From Lepus europaeus (lineage: Eukaryota > Chordata > Mammalia > Lagomorpha > Leporidae): 64,000 nucleotides of DNA. The stretch is taken from positions 2,296,501 to 2,360,500 of the forward strand of contig NC_084845.1 of assembly GCF_033115175.1 (NCBI RefSeq), given 5' to 3'. The notes under the pieces were generated by a model that saw only the letters and a list, made by a program, of their open reading frames with translations, was not told the origin of the DNA and ran no database searches. A program made the translations under genes and the position numbers. Of the stretch, positions 30,088 to 44,100 are shown piece after piece (the first letter of the stretch is position 1; each line of letters opens with the position of its first letter).

Positions 30088-33000
30088 CTGGTGAGACAGG
30101 CAGGGCATTATTTGGCTGGAAGTGATTCTCTGCATTCACTCATCCCAGTCACGGAAAATATTCATATTTATCTCTGTTGCCATAATAGACACCAACCCGA
30201 GATTATTGCAGAGTATGTTTTCATGTCAGTTTCCACCCCTCTCTCTTTTTTTCTCTCTTCTGTCTGTCTATCTGCTCTCTCTCTCTCTATCCCTCTCTCT
30301 GACTTCCTTTTTCTCTCTCTCTCATTGAGCACATGCATGTACTCTCTCCCTTGCTTGGTAATAGCAATAAAATTCCCTTTTCCCCTTTGTGATTTGCTTT
30401 TATGTTCAAAGTGTAGTTTTCTGTATCACAATAAAACCTTCATCTATACGTATGTTGCTCAATGACCATGAGTAAATCTGGAAATCTGATGCACACATGA
30501 TGACTACAGCTAATAATACTCTCTACTGCAAATGTGTTGGTAGAGTAACTTTTAGCTTCTTTTGTGGTATACACACAGGAAAACACAACTACGCATATGA
30601 TGCATATCTGAAATCCCTCAGATAAATTAGGATATTCATGATAACTATAAAACACTTCAGAATATGAATACAGAGGTCATAGGGGTGTCAAAAGGCAAGA
30701 AAGAAACAGTGTCTCAGATTTAACATACGTTTTCACATGACATGTGACAATAAATGTCCCTCTATGAACGTGGTCTGGGTTAGAGTCCTCTTGTTATCCT
30801 TCTGATTAACCTTCTGAAAACTTTGTCAAGTCTCACATGTTTGTTAGGATGTCACAGTGGACACCTTTAGATGACAGGAACTGATAACATTTAATTTTGA
30901 GTCTTCTTGTCACTAAATAGAGTATCATTTTAGCAGTTCACCCCTGTTTCACTCGCTTCCATTTATTCTATTCTTTTATAGGCATTAGCAAATTTTGGTA
31001 ATCTTCATTTCATGCTTGAAGTTACTATAGGAATGTTTCTTGGTATCAGCGGAATCACTGCTTTTTGCAATAATTAATATCAAGCGTATTTTTTGCATAA
31101 ATTGAAACTCTTAGTTACTATACTGATTAGCTACCTGGCAACCTTACTGAAGTCTAATATTAATTTTAATGGTACTTAATTATAAGGCAGAGAGAGAAAG
31201 AGATGGCAAGAGACACATAAATGGGAAGAGATAGAAAAATAAGGAGGGAGAGAGATTTTGCCCTCTGCTGGTTCATTCCCCATAGCCCGACATTGCCAAG
31301 GACAGAACAGGCCAAAGTCAGGAACCTAAAAGTGAATTCAGATCTCTCAGATGGGTGGCAGGGATCTGAGTATCAAGTAATTACCTATTTCCTTCCAGGG
31401 TATGCATGATAGGAAACAGGGGTTGGAGGCAGAAGGCATCATGCCAGAGCTGGTCAAGCTGCTGCCCACAATGCCAGCATGCTATATGAGTGCCTATACC
31501 AGTGCCAGCTGCTCCACTTCCAATCCAGCACCAGCTAATGTGCCTGGAAGATCAGAAGAAGAGGACTCAAGTAATGGGCGCCTGGCACCTGCATGGGAGA
31601 CCTGGATGGAGTTCTAGTCTCCAGGCTTCAGAGTAACCTAGTCCTGACCCTGATGGAGTGAATCAATGAATGGAAGGCTTCTTTCTTTGTCTCTCCCTCT
31701 CCTTCCCTCTCTGTAACTCTGCTTTTCCAGTAGATACAGAAATTTTAAAACACGCACAACAGCACAGAGCTGGATTGGAAGTGGAGGAGCTGAGACTGGA
31801 ACCAAGCATTCTGGTAGAAATGCAGACATGTCAACATGAGTTAGCAGCTGTGTCCGACAACCACTGGAGGTCTCTCTCTTCTCTGCTACTTCTTTCATTT
31901 AGACTATTTTCCCATGGCCAATCCCAACATCATGATTTCTAGCTGTGGACACTGGGAGAGTAAGCAGTCTCCAGCACTCTCTGTTCCCATTCAGGTAAGC
32001 TTACATGTGTTCTGTGGGAAGTGCTGGGACCTGTTGTAGGGGGAAGAGAAGAGTGCTGGGATAGGCTGCTTAAAAAATAAATTAATAAAAACAGGGACTG
32101 TTGTACCGAGTGCCTACAGTCATGACTACACAGAGCTGAGCAACGGGGATGAAACAGGCCAGAGTTTGGATTCACTTGCATCCCTCATGAGCAATATGAG
32201 TGAGCAGTGCCAAGGGCAGTCAGGCTGAGATGGTTCTGGGAAGTCTTCAAGCCCTCAACACATGATCTACGCTAAGCTCTCTGTCTCTAGACCCCAACAA
32301 ATTTCAAATTTGCATCTCATGCTATGCTGTTGTGGTACTCCTAAACCCAATTAAATTTAATTTAAATTAACCAAAACTACAGAGATTTTAAATTCTGTAC
32401 CTGTCTCATTAGAAATCTCATTCTCTGGACAAGGGGTACAATCGAAGCAACAGGCAGCCTGTCCCTCCTGGTGGGTTTTCCAGAATCCTGGGCCACAGCT
32501 CTCACTGCACACAGATTTGGGAATCTAAAACAAATCAGAGAGTCTTGAGAAGTGTCTTGATGGTCATCTGATTCTGTTCCCACTGTGCTTTTTCAGAATG
32601 TCCAGGTGGACAAGAAATCGGCACACTCCATTCGTGGCCTGGGCACTCTGTTTGATCAGGCTACACTCAGTTATCCACAGGGAAACATTTTCTTGGACAT
32701 TCAGTGGAAATCACCAGAGTAAGGAAAATGGCAGTGCAGAAGGGAAGTTGGCATTCACTTATGTACTGCTCTGCCATGCTCTCAGGACCTGCAGAATTCC
32801 CAGCATGGAGCTCTGTACTGAGATCTCTCTGTAAGCACAAACTGGCATAGCTGTGGACAAGACTCATTTACTTATTTGAAAGGCACATTTACAGGGAGAG
32901 AATTAGGAAGGGAGGGAGAGATGGAGAGGGAGAAGGAGAGGAAGAGGGAGAGGGAGAAGGAGAGGGAGAGGGAGAGGGAGAGGGAGAGGGAGAGGGAGAG

Positions 33001-36000
33001 GGAGAGGGAGAGGGAGAGATGTTCCATACTCTGGTTCACTCCCCAGACATTTGCAATGGCCAGAGCTGATAGCCAGGATCCAAAGCCAGAAGCCAAAGCT
33101 TCTTCCGGGTCTCCCACAAGGATCAGGGGCGCAAACACTTTGGCCATCTTCTGCTATATGCCCATGTGCATTACCAGGGAGCTGGATTGGAAAAGGAGCA
33201 GCAGGGACTTGAACTGACTCCCATATGGAATGCCAGTGCTGCAGGTAGCACCGGTACCCCCTATGCCACAAAGTCAGTCACAGACCTGATATTTCAGCTG
33301 TGCAACCAACCTCTTTAAACTCCACATTCCACTCTATCATCTCCTCAGATATGGAAAGACGGTGACCATGTGGAGCCCATGGTGAAAACTTTCCAACCTT
33401 CACCTGGAGTTGAAGGCCTTGAGGGAAATTCCAGTAGTTGAGAATGTCATAGTCTTTCCTAGAAACTTGTTCCTGATCCAGATTCACTTCATCACCAACA
33501 CTGTTGTTAAATTTGATGTTCTTCAGAAAGGAGTTAAGCTTAAAAAAAAAAAGAAAGAAAGAAAGCACACTTACATAATCGTGTATTCAATTTAGATTGA
33601 GGAATCGCTGATTAGAGTCAAAGTATTGAAGCTCATCAGAATTATTGCTTTAAAATATTTCTGTTAAAAATTGTTAAAATTATAATTATTAAATTGATAT
33701 TACATTTACAGCACATGGTTAAGGAGACTATGTATAAAGTACACTATACATCATATATGTGTCTTGTGTATTACAATACACAGTATGATAGTGGAAATAT
33801 TTCACAATTAAAACTATATTGTTATCCTTAACTGCTAGAAGCTCATAATTGTGATTTCTGTGTAAACTGGCTCTTTGTGGAGAAAACAAAGTTAAAATGA
33901 CATCTTGGTGGGGTCCTTAATCCAGTCTGGCTGGTCTCCTCAGAAAAAGAGGAAGTCTGGACACAGTGTACACACAGGAAGACACTGTGAACACACAGGG
34001 GTAGCATAGCCTTCCGCAGGTCGAAGGGGCTGACCTCAGAAGAAATCAACCCTACTGACAACTTGGTCATAGACTTCAACCACCGGAACCGTAAGACAAG
34101 AAAATTTTTCTTTAAACTACCCAGTCTATACTATGAAACATTAATATGATCACTGTATATGGAATTCAGAAACATCTCTATAATAAAGTTAAATCCCTCA
34201 CCACCCACTTATTAGAGTTTGGTTGCCTTCTGTGCAAGTTTACATCATAACATTTATGGCCTAAAACACGTGCAGAATTCCTTAAGGTCAGTTTTGTTTA
34301 TTAGCCTTGTTGACGCCTGGCATCATGTTGCCATGAACAGACTAGCTTCCCAGCTTCTGTAATGCCATTCAGTGTAAAATTGCTCAGTGCTAGAAGAGCT
34401 ATAGATGTGGCACACTGAAAATGCCAGGGAATAACGGCCACACGTGCTGCGTACTTTGTAACAATAGAGCTCGCTGTCATTCCCATCAAACCCCAAAGCA
34501 ATTCACCACATAGCTAAGTATCAGCACAGCCTCTGTGTTGTGACATGTCCACAAGGAACACGGGAAAAATGCCCAGACAAGATACAGTACCTGCCAGGGG
34601 TACACCGTCAACCCATCTCCATTCCTCACTGGCTGCACCTCTACCCGCTGAAGAAGCATTTCATGAAGGGTGTGGGCCACAGCATGCACGGCGTTGTAGA
34701 TGTGGTAACTCCCTTCAGACATGCTCATGTCAAAGACGTGCACTGGCAGATCCTCTAGAGAGAAATTCACGGGACAGCCCTGCAACGTCTCACAGTCGGA
34801 CATTGAAATCGAGCAGGGGAAATAGAGATACCAAAATTTACTGAGGTAAAAGTTTTCTGGGTACTTAGAAGGATTGACTGTCTTGAGAAAATGCTTGAAA
34901 CCAGGGATTTCATCATGGGAGTGTGAAAAACTCAAAGTCCCATGGAATGTGTTCATCATGAGTTCATCCTCACTGGTGATGAAATCCCATTGTGATGTCG
35001 TGATCCACACTTTCCACGTCACCAGGATCCCGTGTCTCGAGAAGCTCAGGCTCATTAATGAGTTCGTGTCACCGTAAATGACCACCACGTTTGCAGTTGA
35101 TTCTAGGATTCTGTAGTGGTAGTGCCAATCAAGTGATGCATACATCCTGCCCATGACAGAGAGCATTTCCACAAAGGCCACACAGACCTCATTCTTGTTC
35201 ATTTCATCTCTTATATCCCACAGGAATTGAATGCCCCTGGTGTCCTCAGAGATGACCAACCCCACCCAGGTCCAGTGGAAATGCACCATCAAGGACACCA
35301 TGCCCAGGGCCACAGATGATTCCCTGGAAACCATCTGGTAGGTAAACTGAAGATTTTCTCCCAGAATTTGATCAAAAGGACCATAGGTGAGCTAGAGTGA
35401 GAATGAAGATGTGGTATCAAATGAGTTCTATGGAAGCAAGACCTCAGAATGTATGCAGGGATGCACCACACTGCATGCACACCCTTGGCTCTGAGAAGAT
35501 TTCACTCAGTTATTGCTGGATATAGATTCAAGGAAGTGTTGGAAGTCAGTTAACAGGACTTCACTCTCCCTGCGAGGGTTCTCTGGAAGACTGAGAGAGC
35601 TTTGCAGTTCAGCACTTCAAGGTATGACAGTGCATAGCCAATTATTCCTTGCTGCCATTTACCCCTATCCTCCTCTCCACCAGGAATGCTGTGGTGGGGC
35701 AGCTGTATGTGTGCCTGTTTGATTCCTGGCTGCTCCACATATGAACCAGCTCCCTACTAATGTGCCTGCAAAAGCAGGGAAAATGGCCCATGTCCTTGGG
35801 TCCCAGCCATCAAGCTGGGAGACTCAGCAGTAGCTCCTGGCTTCAACCTGTCCCCAACATGGCTGTTGTGGCCGTTTGGGGAGTGAACCACCAGATGAAA
35901 GTCTCTCTCTCTCTCTCTCTGTAGTGTTCTCTCTGCCCTTCTCTGTAACTCTGCCTTTCTAATAAGGCAATATATAAAAGGAAAAGGCCAATGAAGACAC

Positions 36001-38097
36001 ACACACTAACATACACAGTTATATTCTGGAGCTATGAAAACACATAAACCCATTCACTCCTTTACACTTTAAGCCACCTAAGAAGGCACCTGAAGAGGAA
36101 AGATATTTTTTCCCCTTACCTGAGGGAATTTGTAGAGTTCCAACAGCGTCCCTATCTGTGCTGAAATCGCCCCTGTGTTTCCTGTAATGGCTGCCACAGA
36201 CTTGCTCTTCCTCACACAGGAGTAATTAGGAATGGCCTTGCCCACTGCAGACAACCAGGTCAGGGTGCTCTCCAGGGTCTTCCATTCACTATGGATGGCG
36301 TTGTAGAGATCGAATCCCAGGGACACGTTGGGTAACAGGTGTGGGTTCCTGTTGACCTCTTCAATGGCAAATATAAAGGCCAGAAGATACTGGTAACTTT
36401 TAGGTTGTAACCTGCAAGGAGTGCATACCCAGACCTCACAAACAAGTTCACACCTTGTTCTTTGGAAACATCTGCTGTACACTCAACTCTCATTCCAAGA
36501 AAATCAATGCAGTGTTGGGGGCATAGTGGAAAATGATTAAAACTCACAAAAGGAGAAATGCCTTTACCAGATGCACTATGATAGTTATGAATTGGAGAGA
36601 ATATTTGATATACTCCAGCCCTCACATTAAAGGTAAATGTGTGTAGAATTACTTAAAAGTGCAGTAAAATGGCCTTAAAAACTTCTTTTCCTTATGAAAA
36701 CTCTAAGCAAATTCAGGCTAGAAGGAACATTCTTCAACCTAATTAAGGCAATTTACAACAGACCCAAGGCCAGCATCCTATTGAAGGGGGAAAACTGGAA
36801 GCATTTCCACAGAGATCTGGAACCAGACATGGATGACCACTCACTCCATTGCCATTCAATACAGTCCTGGATGTTTTAGCCAAAGCCATGAGGCAAGAAA
36901 AAATATCAAAAGGATTCAGATTGGTAAGGATGATTTCAAACAATCCTGATTTGCACATGATAGGGTCATACATATAGGGGAACCAAAAGACTACTGGAAC
37001 TCATAAAAGACTACTGGAACTCATAAAAGACTTTGCTAAAATAGCAGGATATAAAAATAAACAAGTAAAAAAACAACAGCCTTTTACACACAGACAATGT
37101 CATGGCTAAGAAAGAAGTTCTAAGATCAATCCCATTCACAATAGCTACAACAAAATTAAATGCCTTGGGATAAATTTAATGAAGGAAGTCAAAGATCTCG
37201 ACGATGAGAATTACAAAAATCTAAAGAAAGAAATAGAAGAAGACATAAAAAAATGGAAAAACCGCTTTTATTCTGGGCGGGCAAGATGGCGGAATAGGAA
37301 GGGAGCACACTGATAGTCCGGGGAGAGACAGTTTAATAAAAGTGGAGATACTGCAGATTCAAGGAAGAGTAAGGGAAGAAACAGCAGAAGAAACTCTTCT
37401 GGAACTAGTGATTCACAGTGGACCTGCGTGGAGAGCGTGGGAGCCCAAGTTCGGGACACCAGCAGCAGACTCAACACACCAGCACTGGAACGCGAGGTGA
37501 GCCGAACCTCAGTAGCCTGAGACATCAGCAGGAAAGTGGAAAGAGGAGACTAGAGGGAATGAGGCTTGAAACCCCATGGGGAAAAGTTCACCAGGCTAAC
37601 TAGAAGAGAGAGGGGAAAAAAAGTGACCAGTACAGACACAAATTTCTCTCTATCCACTCACCACTCAGAGGCGAGCAAAACAAAGAGCAGGCACCATTTT
37701 GGACATACATCATAAGCGGCACATCCTCAGGACTACACCCGCCCTCAGCCAAGCAGAAAAACCTGACTCGGGGTGGGGGAGTGAAATAACAGGAGATTAG
37801 GACCTAGTGAATGTGTGGTGCTAATGAACTGAGATGTGAAAAAAAGAGACGGTGGGTGAGAGAACTCACGGAATTCATGTGAGTACTCTCCAGAGATGCT
37901 ATAATTCGGTAACCTTGGCAACCCAGTGGGAAACTGCAGGAGAATTTGAGCCCAAACTGAGGGCAGCACAGATTCCCTGTGTGGTCCTTGGGAAAGAGCT
38001 TCCGATCTCTGGCTCCTGTGGGTATATCATTCGCCTGCTAACTACCTCCTATTCTGCTCAGCTGTGCAGAATTACTTCCCTTCTGAATCAAAAAAAA

Positions 38098-38147
<50 letters not shown>

Positions 38148-41100
38148 GTGAGAGAGAGGGAGATTTACCATGCCTAATCTGGGAGTGTCACCTTTGGTAC
38201 ACCCTTAACACTGAGGAACCAAACAGAGCTCTCAGGCCACACCCATTTCAAGTCTCTAAGGCTCCATCAAAAGCAGACAGTCCGCTTAATACAGTCATAG
38301 TATAACAAGAAAAAAACAGCACAACGAGGGAAGAAGAATCCAAAGAATATCTCCACAATGCCAAGCAACAAATGCAGAAACTGAGGAAACAAGAACAAGG
38401 AAGACATTATGGCACCCCCAAATGAACAAGACACCCCAAGCCAAGATTATGAAGATGATGAGATTGAAGAAATGCAAGATACGGATTTCAAAAAATTTAT
38501 GATAAGAACAATTAGAAGTGTGCAAAAACAAATGCTTGAGCTATGGAATTCCTTACTGGACAGGATAGAAAATCTCCTACCAGAAAATGAAATCTTAAAG
38601 AGGAATCAAAATGAAATGCAGAAGCTAGAGGAAAAGGAAATTGTGATAGTGAAGAGAAATCAAAATGAAATGAAGAACTCAATATCAAATGACAAACACA
38701 TTAGAGAGCCTTCAAAACAGGGTCAGTGAAACAGAAGAGAGAATATCAGACTTAGAAGACAGAGCACAGGAAAGTACACAGTCAAACCAAAGAAAAGAAG
38801 AGGAAATTAGAAATCTAAAAAATATTGTTGGGAATCAACAGGATACTACTGAAAACCCAACATTCGGGTTCGAGGAGTTCCTGAAGGCATGGAGAGAGAG
38901 AAAGGATTAGAAGGCCCTTTTAGTAAGATACTTGCAGAGAACTTCCCGGGTTTGGAAGAGGACAGAGACACCCTAGCACCGGAAGTTCATAGAACCCCTA
39001 GTAAACATGACCAAAAGAGATCCTCACCACGACACGTTGTAATCACACTCACCACAGTAAAATATAAAGAAAAGATTCTACCAATGCCATCTCACTAGTC
39101 CATTTGATCAATTTCTGTTCACAATTGATCATAATGATAGGACTAAGATTCAAAAGGATCATATAAACAAGACTAGTGCCTGAAAATACTAACTGATAGA
39201 ACACAAAAGGAGAGAATGATCCAACATGGGAAGCAGGATACACAGCAGACTCATAGAATGACAGATGTTCTAAACAGCACTCTGGCCTCAGAATCAGCCC
39301 TTAAGGCATTTGAATCCAGCTGAGAAGCCCATGAGAGTATTTCAGGCATGGAAGTCCAAGACACTCTGTCAAAAAAAATGACCTAAATGAAAGATCTCCA
39401 CGAGTGAGATCCGAGTGGAAAGAACAGGTCATCAAAGAAGGAGGTACCTTTCTCTGAAGGGAGGAGAGAACTTCCACTTTGACTATGACCTTGTCTAAAT
39501 ATGATAAGAGTCAGTGAACTCAAAAGGCTTCCATAGCTATGGCAACTCATGACAAGAGCCTAGGCTGATTACTGATGGCATAAACAAGAGTGTCAAATTG
39601 TTAAGTCAACAACAGGAGTCACTGTGCACTTACTCCTCATGTAGGATCTCTGTCCTTAATGTGCTGTCCATTGTGATTTAATGCTATAACTAGTACTCAA
39701 ACAGTATTTTTCACTTTGTGTTGCTATGTGGGTGCAAACTGTTGAAATCTTTACTTAATATATACTAAACTGATCTTCTGTATATAAAGAGAATTGAAAA
39801 TGAATCTTGATGTGAATGCAAGGGGAGAGGGAGTGGGAAAGGGGAGGGTTGCGGGTGGGAAGGAAGTTAAGGGGGGGGAAAACATTGTAATTCATAAGTT
39901 GTAATTTGTAAATTTATAATAATTAAATAAAAGTTAAAACAATAAAATAAAAAAGAAAATATTCTAAAATGTGCAAGAGAGAAACGTCAGATTACTCTCA
40001 GAGGATCTCCAATTAGACTCACAGCAGACTTCTCATCAGAACCCTACAAGCTAGGAGGGAATGGGGAGACATAGCCCAAGTACTAAGAGAGAAAAACTGC
40101 CAGCCCAGAATATTATATGCTGCAAACCTCTCATTTGTGAATGAAGATGAAATAAAGACCTTTCACAGCAAACAGAAATTGAAAAAATTTGTCACCACTC
40201 GTCCAGCCCTGCAAAAGATGCTTAAAGATGTGTTACACACAGAAACACGGTCATCAATATGAAAGAAGGTAAAGGAAGGAAACCTCACACCAAAAGATCA
40301 CAGGAAGTTCCAACCATATGTTAGAAAATATCTTTGGCAAATGGCAGGGCAAAGTTACCACTTATCAGTAGTCACATTGAACGTTAATAGCCTGAACTGT
40401 CCAAACACAAATTGGCTGATTGGGTTAAGGAACAAAACCCATCTATTTGCTGCTTACAAGCAACACATCTTTCCAACAAAGATGCACACAGACTGAAAGT
40501 GAAAGGCTGGATAAAGATATACCATGCCAACAGAAATGAAAAAAGAGTGGGCGTAGCCATCTTAATATCGGACAACATAAACTTTACCACAAAAACTGTT
40601 AAGAGAGACAAAGAGGGGCACTATATAATGATTAAGGGACCCATTCAACAGGAAGATATAACGATTATCAATGTATATGCACCTAATTACAGGGCACTGG
40701 TTTATTTAAAAATATGTTAAGGGTCTTAAAGGGAGACTTAGACTCCAACACAATAGTACTGGGGGACTTCAATACTCCACTCTCAGAAATAGATAGATCA
40801 ACAGGACAGAAGATCAACAAGGAGACAGTAGATTTAAATGACACTATAGCCCAAATGGATCTAACAGATATCTACAGAACTTTTCATCCTACAGAGAAAG
40901 CATTTACATTCTTCTCAGCAGTACATGGAACCTTCTCTAGGATTGACCACATGCTAGGCCATAAAGCAAGTCTCAGCAAATTCAAAAGAATTAGAATCAT
41001 ACCATGCAGCTTCTCAGACCAAAAAGGAATGAAGTTGGAAATTAGCAACTCGGGAATCCCTAGAGCATATGCAAACACATGGAGACTGAATAACATGCTC

Positions 41101-44100
41101 CTGAATGAACAATGGGTCATAGAAGAAATCAAAAGAGAAATGAAAAATGTTCTGGAAGTAAATGAGGATAACAGCACAACATACCAAAACTTATGGGATA
41201 CAGCAAAAGCAGTGTTAATAGGTGCCTGCATCAAGAAATTGGAAAGGCACCAAATAGATGAGCTTTCAATTCATCTCAAGGATCTAGAAAATCAGCAGCA
41301 AACCAGACCCAAATCTAGTAGGAGAAGAGAAATAATTAAAATCAGAGAAGAAATCAACAGGATTGAATCCAAAAACATTACAAAAAATCAGCCAAACAAG
41401 GAGCTGGTTTTTTGAAAAAAAAAAAATAAAAGAAAATGGACACCCCAATGGCCCAACTAACTAAAAAAAGAAGAGAAAAGACCCAAATCAATACAATCAG
41501 AGATGAAAATGGAAATGTAACAACAGACACCACAGAAATAAAAAGAATCATCAGAAATTACTACAAGGACTTGTATGCCAGCAAACAGGGAAATCTATCA
41601 GAAATGGATAGATTCCTGGACACATACATCCTACCTAAATTGAACCAGGAAGACATAGAAAACCTAAACACACCCACAACTGAGACAGAAATTGAAACAG
41701 TAATAAAGCCCTCCCAACAAAGAATAGCCCAGGACCAGATGGATTCACTGCAGAATTCTACCAGGTATTTAAAGAAGAATTAACTCCAATTCTTCTCAAA
41801 CTATTCAGAACAATCGAAAAAGAGAGAATCTTCCCAAATACTTTCTATGAAGCCAGCATCACCTTAATTCCTAAACCAGAAAAAGATGCAGCATTGAAAG
41901 AGAATTATAGACCGATATCCCTGGTGAACATAGATGCAAAAATCCTCAGTAAAATTCTGGCCAATAGAATGCAGCAGCACATCAGAAAGATCATCCACCC
42001 AGACCAAGTGGGATTGTTCCCTGGTATGCAGGGATGGTTCAATGTTCACAAGTCAATCAATGTGATACACCACATTAACAGACGCAGAAGAACAACCATA
42101 TGATTCTCTCAATAGACGCAGAGAAAGCATTTGATAAAATACAACACCCTTTCATGATGAAAACTCTAAGCAAACTGGGTATGGAAGGAACATTCCTCAA
42201 TTCAATCAAAGTAATTTATGAAAAACCCACGGCCAACATCCTATTGAATGGGGAAAAGTGGGAAGCATTTCCACTGAGATCTAGTACCAGACAGGGATGC
42301 CCACTCTCACCACTGCTATTCAATATAGTTGTGGAAGTTTTAGCCAGAGCCATTAGGCAAGAAAAAGAAATTAAAGGGATACAAATTGAGAAGGAAGAAC
42401 TCAACTATCTTTCTTTGCAGATGATATGATTCTATATTTAGGGGACCCAAAGAACTCTACTAAGAGACTACTGGAACTCATCGAAGAGCTTGGCAAAGTA
42501 GCAGGATATAAAATCAATGCACAAAAATCAGTAGCCTTTGTATACACAGGCAATGCCACGGCTGAGGAAGAACTTCTAAGATCAATCCCTTTCACAATAG
42601 CTACAAAAATAATCAAATACCGGGTGCGGAGCCAATATGGAAGATAGTGAGGATGTGCACCGATAGTCTGGGAAAATTTAGCTTAATAAAAGTGGAATTA
42701 CTGTAGCCTCATGAAAAGACTCAAAAAAAAACTGCAGAGGAAACTCTTCCAGATCTAGTGGATGTGACACAGAGGACCTACAGGGAGCCCACCGCGTGGA
42801 AGCCCAGCCACAGGAATTGAGCCGCAGAATCTTGCCAGTGCTGGAACAGAAGGGGACCCAAAGAACTCTACTAAGAAACTACTGGAACTCATTGAAGAGT
42901 TTGGCAAAGTAGCAGGATATAAAATCAATGCACAAAAATCAACAACCTTTGTATACACAGGTAATGCCACAGCTGAGGAAGAACTTCTAAGATCAATCCT
43001 ATTCTCAATAGCTACAAAAGCAATCAAATGCCTTGGAATATACTTAACCAAGGACGTTAAAGAGCTCTACGATGAAAACTACAAAACCTTAAAGAAAGAA
43101 ATAGAAGAGGATACCAAAAAATGGAGAAATCTTCCATATTCATGGATTGGAAGAATCAATATCATCAAAATGTCTATTCTCCCGAAAGCAATTTATACAT
43201 TCAATGCAATACCAATCAAGATACCAAAGACATTCTTCTCAGACCTGGAAAAAATGATGCTGAAATTCATATGGAGACACAGAAGACCTCGAATAGCCAA
43301 AGCAATCTTGTACAACAAAAACAAAGCCGGAGGCATCACAATACCAGATTTCAGGACATACTACAGGGCAGTTGTTATCAGAACACCATGGTACTGGTAC
43401 AGAAACAGATGGACAGACCAAGGAAACAGTATAGAAACACCATAAATCAATCCAAACATCTACAGCCAACTTATGTTTGATCAAAGATCCAAAACCAATC
43501 CCTAGAAAACGACAGTCTATTCAATAAATGGTGCTGGGAAAATTGGATTTCCACATGCAGAACCATAAAGCAAGATCCCTACCTTTCACCTTACACAAAA
43601 ATTCACTCAACATGGATTAAAGACTTAAATATACGACCTGACACCATCAAATTATTAGAGAGCATTGGAGAAACCCTGCAAGATATAAGTACCAGCAAAG
43701 ACTTCTTGGATAATACTCCAGGAGCACATGCAGTGAAGGCCAAAATTAACATTTGGGATTGCATCAAATTGAGAAGTTTCTGTACTTCAAAAGAAACAGT
43801 CAGGAAAGTGAAGAGGCAACTGACAGAATGGGAAAAAATATTTGCAAACTATACTACAGATAAAGGATTGATAACCAGAATCTACAAAGAAATCAAGAAA
43901 ATCCACAACAACAAAACAAACAACCCACTTAAAAGATGGGCCAAGGACCTCAACAGACATTTTTCCAAAGAGGAAATCCAAACGGCCAACAGACACATGA
44001 AAAAATGTTTAAGATCACAAGCAATCAGGGAAATGCAAATCAAAACCACAATGAGGTTTCACCTCACCCCGGTGAGAATGGCTCACATTCAGAAATCTAC

